A stretch of 64,000 nt of DNA from Modicisalibacter tunisiensis (GTDB taxonomy: Bacteria; Pseudomonadota; Gammaproteobacteria; Pseudomonadales; Halomonadaceae), in NCBI RefSeq assembly GCF_020148005.1, contig NZ_JAGXFD010000002.1, positions 186,001-250,000 of the forward strand, read 5' to 3'. Under the pieces are notes generated by a model that was not told where the DNA came from, searched no databases, and worked only from the letters and a program-made list of their open reading frames with translations. The first letter of the stretch is position 1. Each line of letters starts with the position of its first letter. Positions 36,781 through 45,239 of this stretch are shown piece after piece. Position numbers and translations under genes: made by a program.

Positions 36781-37332
36781 ATGGTCCGGCCCTTCCCCTC
36801 GCGCCCACCCGCCGGCCTGCCGATCGCTGCGGCGACCCTGGCCTGGCCCTGGCTGGTCACCCGCTGGCCGGTGGCCGGCGGCTGGCCCTGGCTGGTGATG
36901 CTGGCCGGGCTCGTCGCCTGGCGCCTGCCGGCCGGCCACCGGCGCTGGGCCCTCTGGCTGGGCATCCCCGCCGTGCTGCTGGCGGCGGCGGGGGAAGCCA
37001 CCCTGGTCCTCCGGCTCTGGCCGGTGCTGGTCAACGCCGCCCTGCTGGGCCTGTTCGCCCATTCGCTGCGTCACCCGCCGAGCGTCATCGAGCGGCTCGC
37101 GCGGCGTCAGACGCCGGACCTGCCGCCCAGCGGCGTGCGCTATACCTACCGGGTCACCCAGCTGTGGTGCGGCTTCTTCGTCGTCAACGGCAGTCTGGCG
37201 CTGGCCACGGTGATCCATGGCGACCCCGCGCTGTGGTCGCTGTACAACGGCGGCCTGGCCTATATGGCCATGGCCCTGCTGTTCGCCGGCGAGTGGCTCG
37301 TGCGCCGGCGCGTCAAGAAGAGGGCTTCGTGA
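36781..37332 (+). CDS. COG4648-type membrane protein (aryl polyene cluster)
   Basis: A 183-residue inner-membrane protein with about five hydrophobic helices, beginning AAATLAWPWLVTRWPVAGGWPW. The conserved part SGVRYTYRVTQLWCGFFVVNGSLAL and the basic tail VRRRVKKRAS fit the COG4648 (ApeG-like) family regularly found in aryl polyene clusters. Function unknown. Its TGA overlaps the ATG of the ligase gene. Confidence 0.8.
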   Translation: MVRPFPSRPPAGLPIAAATLAWPWLVTRWPVAGGWPWLVMLAGLVAWRLPAGHRRWALWLGIPAVLLAAAGEATLVLRLWPVLVNAALLGLFAHSLRHPPSVIERLARRQTPDLPPSGVRYTYRVTQLWCGFFVVNGSLALATVIHGDPALWSLYNGGLAYMAMALLFAGEWLVRRRVKKRAS

Positions 37333-39044
37333 TGAGCGATTCCCCCCTGCGCCAGGCTCGCTGGCGCGACCCGGACCCGACCCGGTGCGTCGGCTGGCTG
37401 CCCACCGGCCGCGTCACCCTGGCCGACTTCCAGCGGCGCATCGGCGCCTGGCAGGCCTGTCTCGACACGCTCGCCGAGCCCGGTCGCTGCTATGCCCTGC
37501 ATGACCGTGACCCGCTGGTCTTCGCCAGTGCCCTGCTGGCCCTGTGGGAGCGCGGCGACAGCGCCCTGCTGCCCGCCGACGACCGCCCCGAGACCCTGGC
37601 CGGCGTGGATGCCCTGACCCGGGCCCGGCTGGGCGACGTGCCCGGCGGCCATCGCCCCAGCACCGGCGCCGCCCCGCGCTGGGGAACCCTGAGCGCCGAG
37701 CGCACGGCGCTCTGGCTGTACACCTCCGGCTCCACCGGCGCGGCGAAGCGCATTCCCAAGTCCTTCGCCCAGCTCGATGCCGAACTGGCCACGCACCGCG
37801 ACCTCTGGCCGCTCGAAGGGCGGCTGACGATCAGCCAGGTCAGCCACCAGCACATCTACGGCCTGCTGTTCGCCATCCTGCGCCCCCTGGTCGAGGCGGC
37901 GCCGATGGCCGGCGCCCTGTGCCGCTACCCGGAGACCCTGCACGCCTGGCTCGCCGCCCTGGATGAGACGAGCCAGACCGTGCTGATCAGCGCCCCGCCG
38001 CCGCTGGAACGGCTGCCCGAGACCCTCGACTGGCCCCGGGTGCGACAGCGCCTGGCCGCCGTCTACAGTTCCGGCGCCCCGCTGCCGGCCGCGGCGGGAC
38101 GGCGCACGCAGCGGCTGCTGGATGCGCCGGTCCGCGAGCTCTACGGCAGCTCGGATACCGGCGGCATCGCCTGGCGCGGCGTTCCCCGCCAGGACGACGC
38201 CTGGACGCCGCTTCCCGGGATCGCGGTGCGTGCCGACCGCGACGACGATCACCTGTGGCTGCGCTCGCCCTATCTCGACAGCCGCGACTGGCAACGCCAG
38301 GCCGATCGCATCCGCGAGGCCGGCGACGGCCGCTTTCAGCTGCTGGGTCGCGCCGATCGCATCGCCAAGGTCGGCGGCAAGCGCCTGTCGCTGACCGCCA
38401 TGGATCGTGCCCTGGAAGCGGCCGATGGCGTGCGCCGGGCCCGCACCGTGGTGCTGCCCGAGCCCAGCGGCCGGCTCGGGGCGATCGTCCAGCTCGACCC
38501 GGCCGGGATCCCCATCGAGCACGGCGCCCGCCGGCAACGCATCGCCGCCCTGCGCGAGCGGCTCGCCCGCGCCTTCGAGCCCACGGTGATCCCCCGCGCC
38601 TGGCGCTTCGTCGAGACCTGGCCCGTCAACGCCCAGGGCAAGCTCACCGTGGAACGTGTCGAGCGGCTGTTCCGCGACCGGCTGGACCACCGGCAGCCGC
38701 GCTGGCTGGGCGTCGAGGCATCCGCCGACGGGTGCTGCCACGTCACCCTCGAGGTGCCGGAACGCCTCGCCCATCTGGCCGGGCACTTCCCCGGCCGGCC
38801 GGTGGTGCCGGGGGTGGTGATGATCCAGTGGACGTGCGACCTGGCCCGGGAACACCTCGGCGTGACCGGGGCCTTCTCGCGCCTGGAGCGGGTCAAGTTC
38901 CCCCAGCTGCTGCCTCCCGGCGAACGCGTCACCCTGGCCCTCGAGTGGCACGGCGACATGCAGCGGCTGGATTTCCGCCTCAGCGGCCGTCACGGCTGCC
39001 ATGCCAGCGGCCGGATGCACTTCCGTGCAGGAGACCCGTCATGA
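37332..39044 (+). CDS. AMP-ligase fused to a hotdog dehydratase (aryl polyene cluster)
   Basis: The 570-residue two-domain protein. Residues 1 to about 450 form an acyl-adenylate ligase with the P-loop-like TSGSTGAAKRIPKSF, ELYGSSDTGG, and GRADRIAKVGGKRLS near its C-terminus. It should activate the aryl acid starter and load it on the ACP. Residues about 455-570 are a FabA/FabZ-like hotdog domain (LAGHFPGRPVVPGVVMIQW) matching the dehydratase ApeI, a separate gene in Escherichia coli. The fusion links starter loading with chain dehydration. Confidence 0.87.
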   Translation: MSDSPLRQARWRDPDPTRCVGWLPTGRVTLADFQRRIGAWQACLDTLAEPGRCYALHDRDPLVFASALLALWERGDSALLPADDRPETLAGVDALTRARLGDVPGGHRPSTGAAPRWGTLSAERTALWLYTSGSTGAAKRIPKSFAQLDAELATHRDLWPLEGRLTISQVSHQHIYGLLFAILRPLVEAAPMAGALCRYPETLHAWLAALDETSQTVLISAPPPLERLPETLDWPRVRQRLAAVYSSGAPLPAAAGRRTQRLLDAPVRELYGSSDTGGIAWRGVPRQDDAWTPLPGIAVRADRDDDHLWLRSPYLDSRDWQRQADRIREAGDGRFQLLGRADRIAKVGGKRLSLTAMDRALEAADGVRRARTVVLPEPSGRLGAIVQLDPAGIPIEHGARRQRIAALRERLARAFEPTVIPRAWRFVETWPVNAQGKLTVERVERLFRDRLDHRQPRWLGVEASADGCCHVTLEVPERLAHLAGHFPGRPVVPGVVMIQWTCDLAREHLGVTGAFSRLERVKFPQLLPPGERVTLALEWHGDMQRLDFRLSGRHGCHASGRMHFRAGDPS

Positions 39045-39805
39045 CCCCGGCTCGCCCCTGCGTCCTGATCCCGGTCTACAACCACGAACAGGCCATCGGC
39101 CGCACCTGCGCGGCGATCCGCGAGCGCCTCGGCCTGCCGCTGCTGCTGGTCGACGACGGCAGCGACCCGGCGTGCGCCGCGACGCTCGACGCCCTGGCGG
39201 CGGCCGATGATGTCCAGCTGATCCGCCTGCCGCGCAATCGTGGCAAGGGCGCGGCGGTCAAGGCCGGCCTCGCCGAGGCGCAACGCCGGGGCTACACCCA
39301 CGCCCTGCAGGTCGACGCCGACGGCCAGCACGACCCCGCCGACCTGCCCGCCTTCGTCGCCGACCTCGCCGCCGACGACGAACGCCTGCGCATCGGCTAT
39401 CCGCGCTTCGACGCCAGCGTACCGCGCCACCGCTTCTACGCCCGCTACCTGACCCACGGCATGGTCTGGCTCGACACCCTGTCGTTCGCCCTGCGGGACA
39501 CCATGTGCGGCGTCAAGCTGTTTCCCGTGGCCGCCACCCGCCGGCTCCTCGCTCGTCACGGCTGCGGCGAGCGCATGCAGCTCGACACCGAACTGCCGGT
39601 GCGCTGGGTCTGGGCGGGCGGTGAGGTGCTCAACCTCCCGGTTCGGGTACACTATCCGCTCGACGGGGTGTCGCACTTCGCCCTCGGCCGCGACAACGCG
39701 CTGCTGGTGGCGATGCATCTGCGGCTGTTCGCCGGCATGCTCTGCCGCCTGCCACGCCTGGTGTGGCGCCACGTCAAGCGAACCACCGGGAGGAACGACG
39801 CGTGA
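39041..39805 (+). CDS. Family 2 glycosyltransferase (aryl polyene cluster)
   Basis: The 254-residue GT-A-fold glycosyltransferase begins VLIPVYNHEQAI, with the metal-binding DADGQHDP and the acceptor region DTMCGVKLFPV. In APE clusters of enterobacteria this domain is joined to an acyltransferase (ApeJ); here the two are separate but overlapping genes. It may add a sugar or related group to the polyene lipid. ATGA overlap with the ligase gene. Confidence 0.87.
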   Translation: MTPARPCVLIPVYNHEQAIGRTCAAIRERLGLPLLLVDDGSDPACAATLDALAAADDVQLIRLPRNRGKGAAVKAGLAEAQRRGYTHALQVDADGQHDPADLPAFVADLAADDERLRIGYPRFDASVPRHRFYARYLTHGMVWLDTLSFALRDTMCGVKLFPVAATRRLLARHGCGERMQLDTELPVRWVWAGGEVLNLPVRVHYPLDGVSHFALGRDNALLVAMHLRLFAGMLCRLPRLVWRHVKRTTGRNDA

Positions 39806-40746
39806 ACGCCACGGAAAAGGCGCCGCGCCACTGGGCGCGCATCCAGGAATCGGGCAGCGTCGCCGGCATGCGGATCATGGTCTGGATCCGTCGCCGGCTG
39901 GGCCCCCTGCCATTTCGCTTCATGCTGGCATGGGTGATTCTCTACTACTATCTGCGCCGCCCGCTGGCCCGGCGTGCCTCGCGGCGCTATCTCAAGCGCA
40001 TCTGGCCGTACCATGCCGGCGGCGCGCCCGGCGGCATGGCGTTGCTGGTGATGCGCCACTTCTGGGCCTTCGGGCGCTCACTGATGGACAAGGTCGACGT
40101 CTGGAGCGGCCTGGCGCTGGATGTACGCATCCCCGATGCCGACCGCGCCCGGCTGGACGCCGCCATCCGCAGCGGCCGGGGCGGGCTGATGCTGGTCTCG
40201 CATCACGGCAACCTCGAGATCTGCAGCGCCATGAGCCACACCCGGGACGACTTCCACGTCACCCAGCTGATGCACACCCGCAACGCCGAGAAGTTCAACA
40301 CCCTGCTGGCCCAGGCGACCCACCGTCGCCCCCCCGAGATCGTCGAGGTCAGCGAGATCACGCCCGCCACCGCGATGCGCCTGGCCCGGCGCATCGATGC
40401 CGGCGGCTTCGTGGTGATCGCCGCCGATCGCGTGCCGGTGGGCGAGTCCGGGCGCACCCGGGACCTGGACTTCCTCGGCGACGCCGCGCCCTTTCCCGAA
40501 GGCCCGTTCCGGCTGGCCGCGCTGCTGCGCTGTCCGATCTACACGCTGGGCTGCGTGCGCGACGGCGATCATCACCGCATCACCTTCGAGCCGTTCGATG
40601 ACACATCCACCCTGAGGCGCCGTGATCGCGACGCCTGGTGCGATGCCGCCATGCCCCGCTACGTCGCCTGGCTGACCGAGCAGTGCCGGCGTCACCCGCT
40701 GCAATGGTTCAACTTCTTTCCCTTCTGGCACGCCGATGACCGCTGA
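39802..40746 (+). CDS. LpxL/HtrB-like acyltransferase (aryl polyene cluster)
   Basis: The 314-residue membrane-associated acyltransferase is related to lipid A late acyltransferases. An N-terminal hydrophobic segment (FMLAWVILYYYL) precedes the active-site SHHGNLEIC, and ADRVPVGESGR lies later. It starts at GTG 39802, with GGGAGG eight bases before it and a GTGA overlap with the glycosyltransferase stop. It probably acylates the polyene lipid anchor together with the PlsC-like enzyme. Confidence 0.85.
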   Translation: MNATEKAPRHWARIQESGSVAGMRIMVWIRRRLGPLPFRFMLAWVILYYYLRRPLARRASRRYLKRIWPYHAGGAPGGMALLVMRHFWAFGRSLMDKVDVWSGLALDVRIPDADRARLDAAIRSGRGGLMLVSHHGNLEICSAMSHTRDDFHVTQLMHTRNAEKFNTLLAQATHRRPPEIVEVSEITPATAMRLARRIDAGGFVVIAADRVPVGESGRTRDLDFLGDAAPFPEGPFRLAALLRCPIYTLGCVRDGDHHRITFEPFDDTSTLRRRDRDAWCDAAMPRYVAWLTEQCRRHPLQWFNFFPFWHADDR

Positions 40747-42310
40747 CAACACTCGCCCCTGGCTGACGCTGGACGGCACCCCCGTCCCGCTCGAGAGCGT
40801 CGCGCGGGTCGCGCGGCGCGACTGCCGCGTGCGCCTCACCGACGCCCCTGCCTTCCGCCGCCGCATCGAGGCCGGCCCGGCCTTTCTCGAGCGCCTGCTC
40901 GACGAGGACGGCGTCATCTACGGCGTGACCACCGGCTTCGGCGACGCCTGTACCCGCGCGGTACCCGCCGACCAGCTCGAGGCCCTGCCCCGACAGCTGT
41001 ATACCTTCCATGGCTGCGGCCTGGGCGAGGTGCTGGACGTCGAGACCGCCCGCGCCGTGGTCGTCGTGCGGCTGATCTCGCTGTGCCGCGGCCTGTCCGG
41101 GGCGTCGTGGACCCTGCTCGAACGCCTCGTCTGGCTGCTCGAGGAGGACGTGATACCGGTCATCCCCACCGAAGGCTCGGTGGGCGCCAGCGGCGACCTC
41201 ACCCCGCTGTCGTACCTGGCCGCGGTGCTCTGCGGCGAACGCGAGGTCTACGACCGCGGCCACCGCCGCGCCACCGCCGAGGCCTTCGCCGAGCGCGGCC
41301 TCGCCCCCTACCGGCTGCGCCCCAAGGAAGGCCTGGCGCTGATGAACGGTACCGCGGTGATGACCGCCCTGGCCTGCCTGGCCTGGGAGCGCGCCGAACA
41401 TCTCTCGCGGCTCGCCACTCGGGCCACGGCGATGAACGTCTGGGCGCTGGACGGCAACCCCTACCACTTCGACGCCACCCTGTTCGCCGCCAAGCCGCAT
41501 CCCGGCCAGCAGCGCATCGCCGCCCGCCTGCGCGCCGATCTTGCCGTCGACGCCGAGGCCCGCACCCCACGCAACTCGCCGCGCCTGCAGGACCGCTACT
41601 CGACCCGCTGCGCGCCGCACGTGATCGGCGTGCTCGAGGACAGCCTCGGCTGGCTGCGCCGCTTCATCGAGGACGAGCTCAACAGTGCCAACGACAACCC
41701 GCTGATCGACCCCGACGGCGAGACGGTGCTGCACGGCGGCCATTTCTATGGCGGTCACATCGCCTTCGCCATGGACGCGCTGAAGCCCCTGGCCGCCAAC
41801 CTCGCCGACCTGCTCGACCGCCAGCTGGCCCTGCTGGTCGACCCCCGCTACAACCACGGCCTGCCGGCCAACCTGAGCGGCGCCGAGCCCGAGCGCGCGG
41901 CGCTCAACCACGGCTACAAGGCGGTGCAGATCGGTGTCTCGGCGTGGACGGCCGAGGCGCTCCAGCACAGCCTGCCGGCCAGCGTCTTCTCGCGCTCCAC
42001 CGAGTGCCACAATCAGGACAAGGTGAGCCTGGGCACCATCGCCGCCCGCGATGCCCTGCGCGTGCTCACGCTCGTCGAGCAGGTCGTCGCCGGCGTGCTC
42101 CACGCCGCCTGCCAGGCACTCGAGCTGCGCCGGAGCCTGAGCGACGAGCCGCCGGCGGTGCTGGCCGCCTGGCTCGCCGCCTGCCGCACGCACATCGCGC
42201 CGCTGGCCGAGGACCGCCCCCTCGAGGACGAGCTGCGACGGCTGTGTCGGGTCCTGCCCGAACTCGCCGCCACGCTGTACCCCGACACCCCGGCCCACAC
42301 CGCCGACTGA
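40736..42310 (+). CDS. Aromatic amino acid ammonia-lyase (aryl polyene cluster)
   Basis: The 524-residue homotetrameric-family enzyme removes ammonia from an aromatic amino acid to give an aryl acrylate. The MIO cofactor triad A151-S152-G153 lies in VGASGDLTPLSYL, and the catalytic tyrosine in YGVTTGFGD is residue 62. At the substrate-selectivity position, where tyrosine lyases have HL, phenylalanine lyases FL and histidine lyases SH, this protein has F91-H92. Its place in the polyene cluster implies it makes cinnamate or p-coumarate as starter rather than urocanate. It overlaps the acyltransferase gene by 11 bases. Confidence 0.88.
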   Translation: MTADNTRPWLTLDGTPVPLESVARVARRDCRVRLTDAPAFRRRIEAGPAFLERLLDEDGVIYGVTTGFGDACTRAVPADQLEALPRQLYTFHGCGLGEVLDVETARAVVVVRLISLCRGLSGASWTLLERLVWLLEEDVIPVIPTEGSVGASGDLTPLSYLAAVLCGEREVYDRGHRRATAEAFAERGLAPYRLRPKEGLALMNGTAVMTALACLAWERAEHLSRLATRATAMNVWALDGNPYHFDATLFAAKPHPGQQRIAARLRADLAVDAEARTPRNSPRLQDRYSTRCAPHVIGVLEDSLGWLRRFIEDELNSANDNPLIDPDGETVLHGGHFYGGHIAFAMDALKPLAANLADLLDRQLALLVDPRYNHGLPANLSGAEPERAALNHGYKAVQIGVSAWTAEALQHSLPASVFSRSTECHNQDKVSLGTIAARDALRVLTLVEQVVAGVLHAACQALELRRSLSDEPPAVLAAWLAACRTHIAPLAEDRPLEDELRRLCRVLPELAATLYPDTPAHTAD

Positions 42311-42330
42311 CCCATCGACCGGAGATTGTC

Positions 42331-42894
42331 ATGCGCCTGTTCGTACTGCTCATGCTGGGACTGCTGTCGAGTCCGGCCCTGGCCTTCGACCTCGCCGACC
42401 TCCAGCACCGGCTCGGCGACACCCAGGGGTTGAGCGGTCGCTTCGTGCAGACCCGCCACCTCGCCGACCTGGATACCGATCTGGAGAGCCGCGGGCACTT
42501 CACCTATCAGCGCGGTAAGCGGGTCGTCTGGGCGCTGGAGCAACCGGTCGAGGACCGCCAGGTCTTCACGCCCGCCGACGCCCGCGCGGCGGACGACGCG
42601 CCGGGCGATACCGGCGATGACCGACGCCGTCGCCAGATCGCCGCACTGCTGCTGAACCTGCTCGACGGCGACTGGCAGGCGCTCGAACGGCGCTTCTCGC
42701 TGACCCTGAGCGGCGACGCCACGGCCTGGCAGGTGGCGCTCGCGCCCCGCCAGGCCGCCCTGCGCGAGCGTCTCGCCGAGGTGACGCTCGCCGGCGGCCG
42801 CTACGTCGAGCGCCTGCGGCTCGAGACCGCCGACGGCGACACCCTCACGGTACGCTTCAGCGACCTGCAGCCCCTGGCCGGAAGCGACCCGTGA
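42331..42894 (+). CDS. LolA-like outer-membrane lipoprotein carrier (aryl polyene cluster)
   Basis: The 187-residue periplasmic protein has a signal peptide ending near SPALA. FVQTRHLADLDTDLESRGHFTYQRGKRVVW is the LolA-like core. It is expected to chaperone the polyene lipid across the periplasm. GGAG six bases before the ATG supports this start; the frame is open much further upstream only as antisense-like shadow of the lyase gene. Confidence 0.85.
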   Translation: MRLFVLLMLGLLSSPALAFDLADLQHRLGDTQGLSGRFVQTRHLADLDTDLESRGHFTYQRGKRVVWALEQPVEDRQVFTPADARAADDAPGDTGDDRRRRQIAALLLNLLDGDWQALERRFSLTLSGDATAWQVALAPRQAALRERLAEVTLAGGRYVERLRLETADGDTLTVRFSDLQPLAGSDP

Positions 42895-45239
42895 CGCGCC
42901 CGGCGGCCCTCGGCAAGCACCTCGCCCGGCTATGGGGGCTGGTGCTGTTGGCCGGCGTGGTGAGCCTGGCCTGGCAGCTGCGCGACGGGCTGCCCAGCGA
43001 CACGCGACTGACCGCGCTGCTGCCCCAGGACCGCCAGAATCCGCTGCTCGAACGCGCCGACGCCCGGCTCGGCCGCGCCTTCGAGGATCGCTTCGTGCTG
43101 CTGCTTGACGCGCCGGCCCTGCCCCGGGCCACCGCCGATCTCGCCGAGCGGCTCTCCGCCGCCGACGGCGGCCGGCTGCTGACCCGCCTCGACTGGCGGG
43201 ACGTGGACTTCGCCGACAGCGATCCCGCCGCCGTTTTAGGCCCTTACCGCTACCGGCTGCTCACTCCGTCGCTGCGGCAGGCGATCGAGCAGGACGGCGG
43301 CACCTCGCTGGTTCAGCCGGCCCTGGCGCGGCTGTTCTCGCCGGGTGGCGACCCCGAGCCGGTGGCCGACCCCTTCGGGCTGCTCGACCGCTGGCTGGCC
43401 CAGCAGGACGACAGCCCCGTCTCGAGCTGGCAGGGCCTGCTCACGGTGCGTGACCGGGATGGCACGCGCCGCTCGCTGCTGATCGGCCGGCTGGCCGACA
43501 CCCCCTATGCCCCGTCGGCCCAGCAGGCACTCACTCGGGCGCTGCGTGCCTTCGAAGCCGCGCATCCCGATGCCCGGCTGCTGCATTCGGGGCTGATCTT
43601 CCACGCCGCCGGCGGCGCGCGTCAGGCCCGCCACGAGATCACCACCATCGGGCTGGGGGCCTTTCTGGCGCTGATCGTCATCCTGCTGGCGGTGTTTCGC
43701 TCGCCACGCACCCTGCTCGCCCTGCTGCTGCCGCTGGCCGGCGGCCTGCTGGTCGCCACGCCGCTGACGCTGGCGCTGTTCGGCCGGCTGCACCTGCTCA
43801 CCCTGGCCTTCGGTGCCAGCCTGATCGGCGTGGCCATCGACTATGCCCTGCACCTGCAGTGCGAACGCGCCGTCCAGGGCCGGCGCTTTCACCTGCGGCC
43901 GCTGCTACCCGGCCTGGCCCTGGGGCTGGTTTCCAGCCTCGCCGCCTATCTGGCCCTGGCCCTCGCACCGATGCCGGGGCTGCGCCAGATGGCCCTGTTC
44001 GCCGCCGCCGGGCTCGCCGGTGCCTGGCTGACCGGCGTGCTGTGGCTGCCCCGCCTGGCGCTGCCGGTGCACCCCGCCACCGCCCGGATCGCCGCACGCT
44101 GGTGGTCGCTCACCACGCCGCGCCGCACGCTGGCGCCCGGCTGGCTGGCCGTGGCGGCGCTGATCCTGCTGGGCGTGACCGCCGGGCGGCTGACCGCCGA
44201 CGACAGCCTGCGCCTGCTCAACCCCTCGTCGTCCGCACGGCTGGCCGAGGAGCGCCGGGTCCAGAGCCTGCTGGGCCGCGACACCGGCAGCCGCTACTTC
44301 CTGGTGACCGCCGATGACGAGCCCGCCCTGCTCGAGCGGCTGGCCGAACTCGGTCAGCGACTGGACACGGCCAGCGCCGACGGCCTGACGATCGGCTACC
44401 GCAACCTGGCCGACCATGTGCCGCCGCCCCGCATTCAGGACGCCAATCTCGCCGCGGTGCGCCGCCTCTACGGCGAGCCGCTGGCGACGCTGGTCGAACG
44501 CGCCGGCCTGCCGGGCTCGGTGATCGCCAAGGCCCGCGCCACCCTCGACAGCGTGCCGCGGCTGGATGTCGCCACCTGGCTCGACGCCCCCGCCGGCACG
44601 GCCGACCGCCGGCTGTGGCTGGGGCCGGTCACGGCCGACGACGGCACCACGCGCCTGGCCGCCACCCTGGTGCTCAACGGCGTCGACAGCGCGGCGGAAG
44701 GCCGGCGCCTGGCGGCCCTCGCCGACGCCCGGCCCGATGTCTGCTACGTCGATCGCGTGGCGCGCCTGTCGCGACTGCTCGGCGAGCTGCGCCGGCACGT
44801 CAGCCTGTGGGTCGGCCTGGCCCTGGCCCTGCTGACCGCCGGGCTCGTGCTGCGCTACCGTCGGCAGGCCTGGCGCGTGGTCACGCCCGCGCTGGGCGCC
44901 CTGCTCGGCACCCTGGCGGTGTACGCCGTCGCGGGGGTGCCGTTGAACGTGTTCAGCCAGCTGGGCATGCTGCTGGTGCTGGGGATCGGCCTGGACGCCG
45001 GCATCTTCAGCGCCGAGCATGCGCGGCGCCCGGCGACCTGGCTGGCGGTCAGCCTGTCCACGCTGACCAGCGTGCTGGCCTTCGGCCTGCTCGCGTTCAG
45101 CGCCACGCCGGCGCTGCACTACCTGGGGCTGACCTGCCTCATCGGCCTGACGCTGGTCGGGCTGCTGGTGCCCTGGGTGCGTCCCGCCCCGCCTCGCATC
45201 AAGGAGAGACCACATGGCGAACCTTGCCCCGCGCGCTGA
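42891..45239 (+). CDS. MMPL-family lipid exporter (aryl polyene cluster)
   Basis: The 782-residue RND-superfamily exporter: one N-terminal helix, a large periplasmic domain, six helices including LALIVILLAVFRSPRTLLALLLPL, then a second periplasmic domain and six more helices. It resembles the hopanoid/mycolipid and APE exporters. It would move the finished polyene lipid from inner to outer leaflet for LolA. GTG start at 42891 overlaps the LolA stop. The final residues overlap the oxidoreductase gene by 26 bases. Confidence 0.88.
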   Translation: MTRPAALGKHLARLWGLVLLAGVVSLAWQLRDGLPSDTRLTALLPQDRQNPLLERADARLGRAFEDRFVLLLDAPALPRATADLAERLSAADGGRLLTRLDWRDVDFADSDPAAVLGPYRYRLLTPSLRQAIEQDGGTSLVQPALARLFSPGGDPEPVADPFGLLDRWLAQQDDSPVSSWQGLLTVRDRDGTRRSLLIGRLADTPYAPSAQQALTRALRAFEAAHPDARLLHSGLIFHAAGGARQARHEITTIGLGAFLALIVILLAVFRSPRTLLALLLPLAGGLLVATPLTLALFGRLHLLTLAFGASLIGVAIDYALHLQCERAVQGRRFHLRPLLPGLALGLVSSLAAYLALALAPMPGLRQMALFAAAGLAGAWLTGVLWLPRLALPVHPATARIAARWWSLTTPRRTLAPGWLAVAALILLGVTAGRLTADDSLRLLNPSSSARLAEERRVQSLLGRDTGSRYFLVTADDEPALLERLAELGQRLDTASADGLTIGYRNLADHVPPPRIQDANLAAVRRLYGEPLATLVERAGLPGSVIAKARATLDSVPRLDVATWLDAPAGTADRRLWLGPVTADDGTTRLAATLVLNGVDSAAEGRRLAALADARPDVCYVDRVARLSRLLGELRRHVSLWVGLALALLTAGLVLRYRRQAWRVVTPALGALLGTLAVYAVAGVPLNVFSQLGMLLVLGIGLDAGIFSAEHARRPATWLAVSLSTLTSVLAFGLLAFSATPALHYLGLTCLIGLTLVGLLVPWVRPAPPRIKERPHGEPCPAR

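Noticed and set aside
40736-42310. Calling the lyase a histidine ammonia-lyase (hutH)
   Set aside because: No hutU, hutI or hutG gene is nearby and it is embedded in a pigment cluster; the selectivity residues are not SH.
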